A stretch of 64,000 bases of DNA from Eunapius fragilis (taxonomy: Eukaryota > Porifera > Demospongiae > Spongillida > Spongillidae): NCBI GenBank assembly GCA_963681505.1, contig OY811980.1, positions 1 through 64,000 on the forward strand. The letters are read 5' to 3'. Under the pieces are notes generated by a model. It saw nothing but the letters and a program-made list of their open reading frames with translations. It had not been told where the DNA came from and did not search any database. Both the position numbers and the translations under genes were made by a program. Shown piece by piece: positions 58,174 through 64,000 of the stretch (positions are counted from its first letter, which is position 1; the number at the start of each line of letters is the position of its first letter).

Positions 58174-61100
58174 AACCTACTTTTGAATCGCTTGGTAAAC
58201 CCATACCAAAGCAGGTATCCTCGGGGTGGCATTTAAAACAGATAGACGAATGGTTACTGCTATTTTCCATGTGTGCAGTGGTTTGCTCATATTGCATGTC
58301 TCATCAACACCTCGATGCTAATATAGTCAATATTTCCCATATAGATATATGGGTGGTTTCCCATAGGAATGTATGGGTGGGAACCTACTTTTGAATCGCT
58401 TGGTAAACCCATACCAAAGCAGGTATCCTCGGGGTGGCATTTAAAACAGATAGAGGAATATTTACTGCTATCTTCCATGTGTGCAGTGGTTTGCTCATAT
58501 TGCATGCCTCATCAACACCTCGATGCTAAGATAGTCAAAAATTTCCCATAGAAATGTATGGGTGGGAACCTACTTTCGAATCGCTTGGTAAACCCATACC
58601 AAAGCAGGTATCCTCAGGGTGGCATTTAAAACAGATAGAGGAATGGTTACTGCTATCTTCCATGTGTGCAGTGGTTTGCTCATATTACATGTCTCATCAA
58701 CACCTCGATGCAAATATAGTCAATATTTCCCATAGAGATGTATGGGTGGTTTCCCATAGGAATGTATGGGTGGGAACCTACTTTTGAATCGCTTGGGTAA
58801 CCCTAACTGAAGCAGGTATCCTCGGGGTGGCATTTAAAACAGATAGAGGAATGGTTACTGCTATCTTCCATGTGTGCAGTGGTTTGCTCATATTGCATGT
58901 CTCATTAACACCTCGATGCTAAGATAGTCAAAAAATTCCCATAGAAATGAATGGGTGGGAACCTACTTTTGAATCGCTTGGTAAACCCATACCAAAGCAG
59001 GTATCCTCGGGGTGGCATTTAAAACAGATAGAGGAATGGTTACTGCTATCTTCCATGTGTGCAGTGGTTTGCTCATATTACATGTCTCATCAACACCTCG
59101 ATGCAAATATAGTCAATATTTCCCATAGAGATGTATGGGTGGTTTCCCATAGGAATGTATGGGTGGGAACCTACTTTTGAATCGCTTGGTAAACCCATAC
59201 CAAAGCAGGTATCCTCGGGGTGGCATTTAAAACAGATAGAGGAATGGTTACTGCTATCTTCCATGTGTGCAGTGGTTTGCTCATATTGCATGTCTCATCA
59301 ACACCTCGATGCTAAGATAGTCAATATTTCCCATAGAGATGTATGGGTGGTTTCCCATAGGAATGTATGGGTGGGAACCTACTTTTGAATCGCTTGGTAA
59401 ACCCATACCAAAGCAGGTATCCTCGGGGTGGCATTTAAAACAGATAGAGGAATGGTTACTGCTATCTTCCATGTGTGCAGTGGTTTGCTCATATTGCATG
59501 TCTCATCAACACCTCGATGCTAAGATAGTCAAAAATTTCCCATAGGAATGTATGGGTGGGAACCTACTTTTGAATCGCTTGGCAAGCCCATACCAAAGCA
59601 GGTATCGTCGGGGTGGCATTCAACAGAGATAGAGGAGTGGTTACTGCTATCTTCCATGTGTGCAGTGGTTTGCTCATATTGCATGTCTCATCAACACCTC
59701 GATGCTAAGATAGTCAATATTTCCCATAGAGATGTATGGGTGGTTTCCCATAGGAATGTATGGGTGGGAACCTACTTTTGAATCGCTTGGTAAACCCATA
59801 CCAAAGCAGGTATCCTCGGGGTGGCATTTAAAACAGATAGAGGAATGGTTACTGCTATCTTCCATGTGTGCAGTTGTTTGCTCATATTGCATGTCTCATC
59901 AACACCTCGATGCTAAGATAGTCAATATTTCCCATAGAGATGTATGGGTGGTTTCCCACAGGAATGTATGGGTGGGAACCTACTTTTGAATCGCTTGGTA
60001 AACCCATACCAAAGCAGGTATCCTCGGGGTGGCATTTAAAACAGATAGAGGAATGGTTACTGCTATCTTCCATGTGTGCAGTGGTTTGCTCATATTGCAT
60101 GTCTCATCAACACCTCGATGCTAAGATAGTCAAAAGTTTCCCATAGTTATGTATGGGTGGGAACCTACTTTTGAATCGCTTGGCAAACCCATACCAAAGC
60201 AGGTATCCTCGGGGTGGCATTCAACAGAGATAGAGGAGTGGTTACTGCTATCTTCCATGTGTGCAGTGGTTTGCTCATATTGCATGTCTCATCAACACCT
60301 CGATGCTAAGATAGTCAATATTTCCCATAGTGATGTATGGGTGGTTTCCCATAGGAATGTATGGGTGGGAACCTACTTTTGAATCGCTTGGTAAACCCAT
60401 ACCAAAGCAGGTATCCTCGGGGTGGCATTTAAAACAGATAGAGGAATGGTTACTGCTATCTTCCATGTGTGCAGTGGTTTGCTCATATTGCATGTCTCAT
60501 CAACACCTCGATGCTAAGATAGTCAAAAATTTCCCATAGAAATGTATGGGTGGGAACCTACTTTTGAATCGCTTGGCAAGCCCATACCAAAGCTGGTATC
60601 CTCGGGGTGGCATTCAACAGAGATAGAGGAGTGGTTACTGCTATCTTCCATGTGTGCAGTGGTTTGCTCATATTGCATGTCTCATAAACACCTCGATGCT
60701 AAGATAGTCAATATTTCCCATAGAGATGTATGGGTGGTTTCCCATAGGAATGTATGGGTGGGAACCTACTTTTGAATCGCTTGGTAAACCCATACCAAAG
60801 CAGGTATCCTCGGGGTGGCATTTAAAACAGATAGAGGAATGGTTACTGCTATCTTCCATGTGTGCAGTGGTTTGCTCATATTGCATGTCTCATCAACACC
60901 TCGATGCTAAGATAGTCAATATTTCCCATAGAGATGTATGGGTGGTTTCCCACAGGAATGTATGGGTGGGAACCTACTTTTGAATCGCTTGGTAAACCCA
61001 TACCAAAGCAGGTATCCTCGGGGTGGCATTTAAAACAGATAGAGGAATGGTTACTGCTATCTTCCATGTGTGCAGTGGTTTGCTCATATTGCATGTCTCA

Positions 61101-64000
61101 TCAACACCTCGATGCTAAGATAGTCAAAAGTTTCCCATAGAAATGTATGGGTGGGAACCTACTTTTGAATCGCTTGGCAAACCCATACCAAAGCAGGTAT
61201 CCTCGGGGTGGCATTCAACAGAGATAGAGGAGTGGTTACTGCTATCTTCCATGTGTGCAGTGGTTTGCTCATATTGCATGTCTCATCAACACCTCGATGC
61301 TAAGATAGTCAATATTTCCCATAGTGATGTATGGGTGGTTTCCCATAGGAATGTATGGGTGGGAACCTACTTTTGAATCGCTTGGTAAACCCATACCAAA
61401 GCAGATATCCTCGGGGTGGCATTTAAAACAGATAGAGGAATGGTTACTGCTATCTTCCATGTGTGCAGTGGTTTGCTCATATTGCATGTCTCATCAACAC
61501 CTCGATGCTAAGATAGTCAAAAATTTCCCATAGAAATGTATGGGTGGGAACCTACTTTTGAATCGCTTGGTAAACCCTTACCAAAGCAGGTATGCTCGGG
61601 GTGGCATTAAAAAGAGATAGAGGAGTGGTTACTGCTATCTTCCATGTGTTCAGCGGTTTGCTCATATTGCATGTCTCATCAACACCTCGATGCTAAGATA
61701 GTCAATCTTTCCCATAGAGATGTATGGGTGGTTTTCCATAGGAATGTATGGGTTGGAACCTACTTTTGAATCGCTTGGTTAACCCATACCGAAGCAGGTA
61801 TGCTCAGGGTGGCATTTAAAACAGATAGAGGAATGGTTACTGCTATCTTCCATGTGTGCAGTGGTTTGCTCATATTGCATGTCTCATCAACACCTCGATG
61901 CTAAGATAGTCAATATTTCCCATAGAGATGTATGGGTGGTTTCCCATAGGAATGTATGGGTGGGAACCTACTTTTGAATCGCTTGGTAAACCCATACCAA
62001 AGCAGGTATCCTCGGGGTGGCATTTAAAACAGATAGAGGAATGGTTACTGCTATCCTCCATGTGTGCAGTGGTTTGCTCATATTGCATGTCTCATCAACA
62101 CCTCGATGCTAAGATAGTCAATATTTCCCATAGAGATGTATGGGTGGTTTCCCATAGGAATGTATGGGTGGGAACCTACTTTTGAATCGCTTGGTAAACC
62201 CATACCAAAGCAGGTATCCTCGGGGTGGCATTTAAAACAGATAGAGGAATGGTTACTGCTATCTTCCATGTGTGCAGTGGTTTGCTCATATTGCATGTCT
62301 CATCAACACCTCGATGCTAAGATAGTCAAAAATTTCCCATAGAAATGTATGGGTGGGAACCTACTTTTGAATCGCTTGGCAAGCCCATACCAAAGCAGGT
62401 ATCCTCGGGGTGGCATTCAACAGAGATAGAGGAGTGGTTACTGCTATCTTCCATGTGTGCAGTGGTTTGCTCATATTGCATGTCTCATCAACACCTCGAT
62501 GCTAAGATAGTCAATATTTCCCATAGAGATGTATGGGTGGTTTCCCATAGGAATGTATGGGTGGGAACCTACTTTTGAATCGCTTGGTAAACCCATATCA
62601 AAGCAGGTATCCTCGGGGTGGCATTTAAAACAGATAGAGGAATGGTTACTGCTATCTTCCATGTGTGCAGTTGTTTGCTCATATTGCATGTCTCATCAAC
62701 ACCTCGATGCTAAGATAGTCAATATTTCCCATAGAGATGTATGGGTGGTTTCCCACAGGAATGTATGGGTGGGAACCTACTTTTGAATCGCTTGGTAAAC
62801 CCATACCAAAGCAGGTATCCTCGGGGTGGCATTTAAAACAGATAGAGGAATGGTTACTGCTATCTTCCATGTGTGCAGTGGTTTGCTCATATTGCATGTC
62901 TCATCAACACCTCGATGCTAAGATAGTCAAAAGTTTCCCATAGATATGTATGGGTGGGAACCTACTTTTGAATCGCTTGGCAAACCCATACCAAAGCAGG
63001 TATCCTCGGGGTGGCATTCAACAGAGATAGAGGAGTGGTTACTGCTATCTTCCATGTGTGCAGTGGTTTGCTCATATTGCATGTCTCATCAACACCTCGA
63101 TGCTAAGATAGTCAATATTTCCCATAGTGATGTATGGGTGGTTTCCCATAGGAATGTATGGGTGGGAACCTACTTTTGAATCGCTTGGTAAACCCATACC
63201 AAAGCAGGTATCCTCGGGGTGGCATTTAAAACAGATAGAGGAATGGTTACTGCTATCTTCCATGTGTGCAGTGGTTTGCTCATATTGCATGTCTCATCAA
63301 CACCTCGATGCTAAGATAGTCAAAAATTTCCCATAGAAATGTATGGGTGGGAACCTACTTTTGAATCGCTTGGTAAACCCTTACCAAAGCAGGTATGCTC
63401 GGGGTGGCATTAAAAAGAGATAGAGGAGTGGTTACTGCTATCTTCCATGTGTGCAGTGGTTTGCTCATATTGTATGTCTCATCAACACCTCGATGCTAAG
63501 ATAGTCAATCTTTCCCATAGAGATGTATGGGTGGTTTCCCATAGGAATGTATGGGTTGGAACCTACTTTTGAATCGCTTGGTTAACCCATACCGAAGCAG
63601 GTATGCTCAGGGTGGCATTTAAAACAGATAGAGGAATGGTTACTGCTATCTTCCATGTGTGCAGTGGTTTGCTCATATGGCATGTCTCATCAACACCTCG
63701 ATGCTAAGATAGTCAAAAAATTCCCATAGAAATGTATGGGTGGGAACCTACTTTTGAATCGCTTGGTAAACCCATACCAAAGCAGGTATCCTCGGGGTGG
63801 CATTTAAAACAGAGAGAGGAATGGTTACTGCTATCTTCCATGTGTGCAGTGGTCTACTCATATTACATGTCTCATCAACACCTCGATGCAAATATAGTCA
63901 ATATTTCCCATAGAGTTGTATGGGTGGTTTCCCATAGGAATGTATGGGTGGGAGCCTACTTTTGAATCGCTTGGGTAACCCATACTGAAGCAGGTATGCT
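58173..64000. repeat. 208/185-bp satellite in 994-bp higher-order units
   Basis: Two monomer types share GGGAACCTACTTTTGAATCG, CCATACCAAAGCAGGTATCC, GGTTACTGCTATCTTCCATG and CACCTCGATGCTAAGATAGT. Type A (208 bp) ends with CCCATAGAGATGTATGGGTG and GTTTCCCATAGGAATG; type B (185 bp) lacks that 23-bp piece and has AAAAATTTCCCATAGAAATG. The order A-A-B-A-B gives 994 bp; the block at 59.73-60.72 kb recurs at 60.73-61.72 kb. A version is also found at 62.53-63.34 kb. Two more diverged monomers with GTTAACCCATACCGAAGC are near 61.75 and 63.58 kb. Short frames of 60-85 codons recur with the monomer on both strands and are not genes. The array continues past the window end. Confidence 0.98.

Noticed and set aside
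58369-63965. Recurring 60-85-codon frames in the 208/185-bp satellite
   Set aside because: They recur on both strands with the monomer and end at different stops depending on monomer type; no sign of selection for coding.

Overview
The window is non-coding-rich animal DNA. It has spliced genes with GT/AG introns, telomere-type CCCTAA repeats, dinucleotide microsatellites, relics of non-LTR and LTR retrotransposons, and several unrelated satellite arrays. The very short intron (49 nt), the style of the Ty3-type gag relic and the lysine-rich repeat coding region at 57.8-58.2 kb fit an early-branching marine metazoan, most plausibly a sponge. That placement is an inference from memory of such genomes. 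I see no bacterial operons, rRNA, CRISPR array or convincing tRNA.

Layout. 1-3.2 kb: four almost identical 706-bp tandem units, each carrying a possible 42-nt in-frame mini-exon, followed by a possible + strand terminal exon with a polyadenylation signal. 3.6-6.5 kb: the best gene of the window, a five-exon minus-strand gene for a protein of about 868 residues with a divergent C-terminal SET domain. 6.6-17.5 kb: degenerate and duplicated repeats, including a 1.36-kb tandem duplication, a perfect 62-bp-arm palindrome, a 43-bp minisatellite and an interstitial telomeric tract. 17.5-35.9 kb: mostly anonymous sequence with a MITE-like foldback, a retroelement C-terminal relic on the minus strand and several families of 0.3-1.5-kb paralogous segments that carry (TG)n tracts of very different length.

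35.9-54.2 kb is a layered structure. A 52-bp palindromic satellite (about 8 kb in total) was entered by a 5'-truncated non-LTR retrotransposon tail. That tail was later split by a 9.64-kb insert, most of which is an 8-kb array of a 24-bp satellite with higher-order duplications. The outer junction closes without loss of satellite sequence, so the order of events can be read directly. Both arrays generate very long open frames because the monomers lack stop codons; I do not regard these as genes.

54.4-58.2 kb: a 28-bp minisatellite, a probable LTR end with primer-binding site and a broken Ty3/gypsy-like gag, a 61/55-bp inverted repeat, a plausible two-exon minus-strand gene for a proline/alanine-repeat protein with its own TATA/CCAAT promoter, and a minus-strand lysine-rich repeat coding fragment cut by the next satellite. 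58.2-64.0 kb: a satellite of alternating 208- and 185-bp monomers organised in 994-bp higher-order units and running off the window.

No functional link between the genes can be shown. The coherent theme is repeat biology: at least six independent tandem arrays of different monomer length in 64 kb, several with palindromic monomers or higher-order structure.
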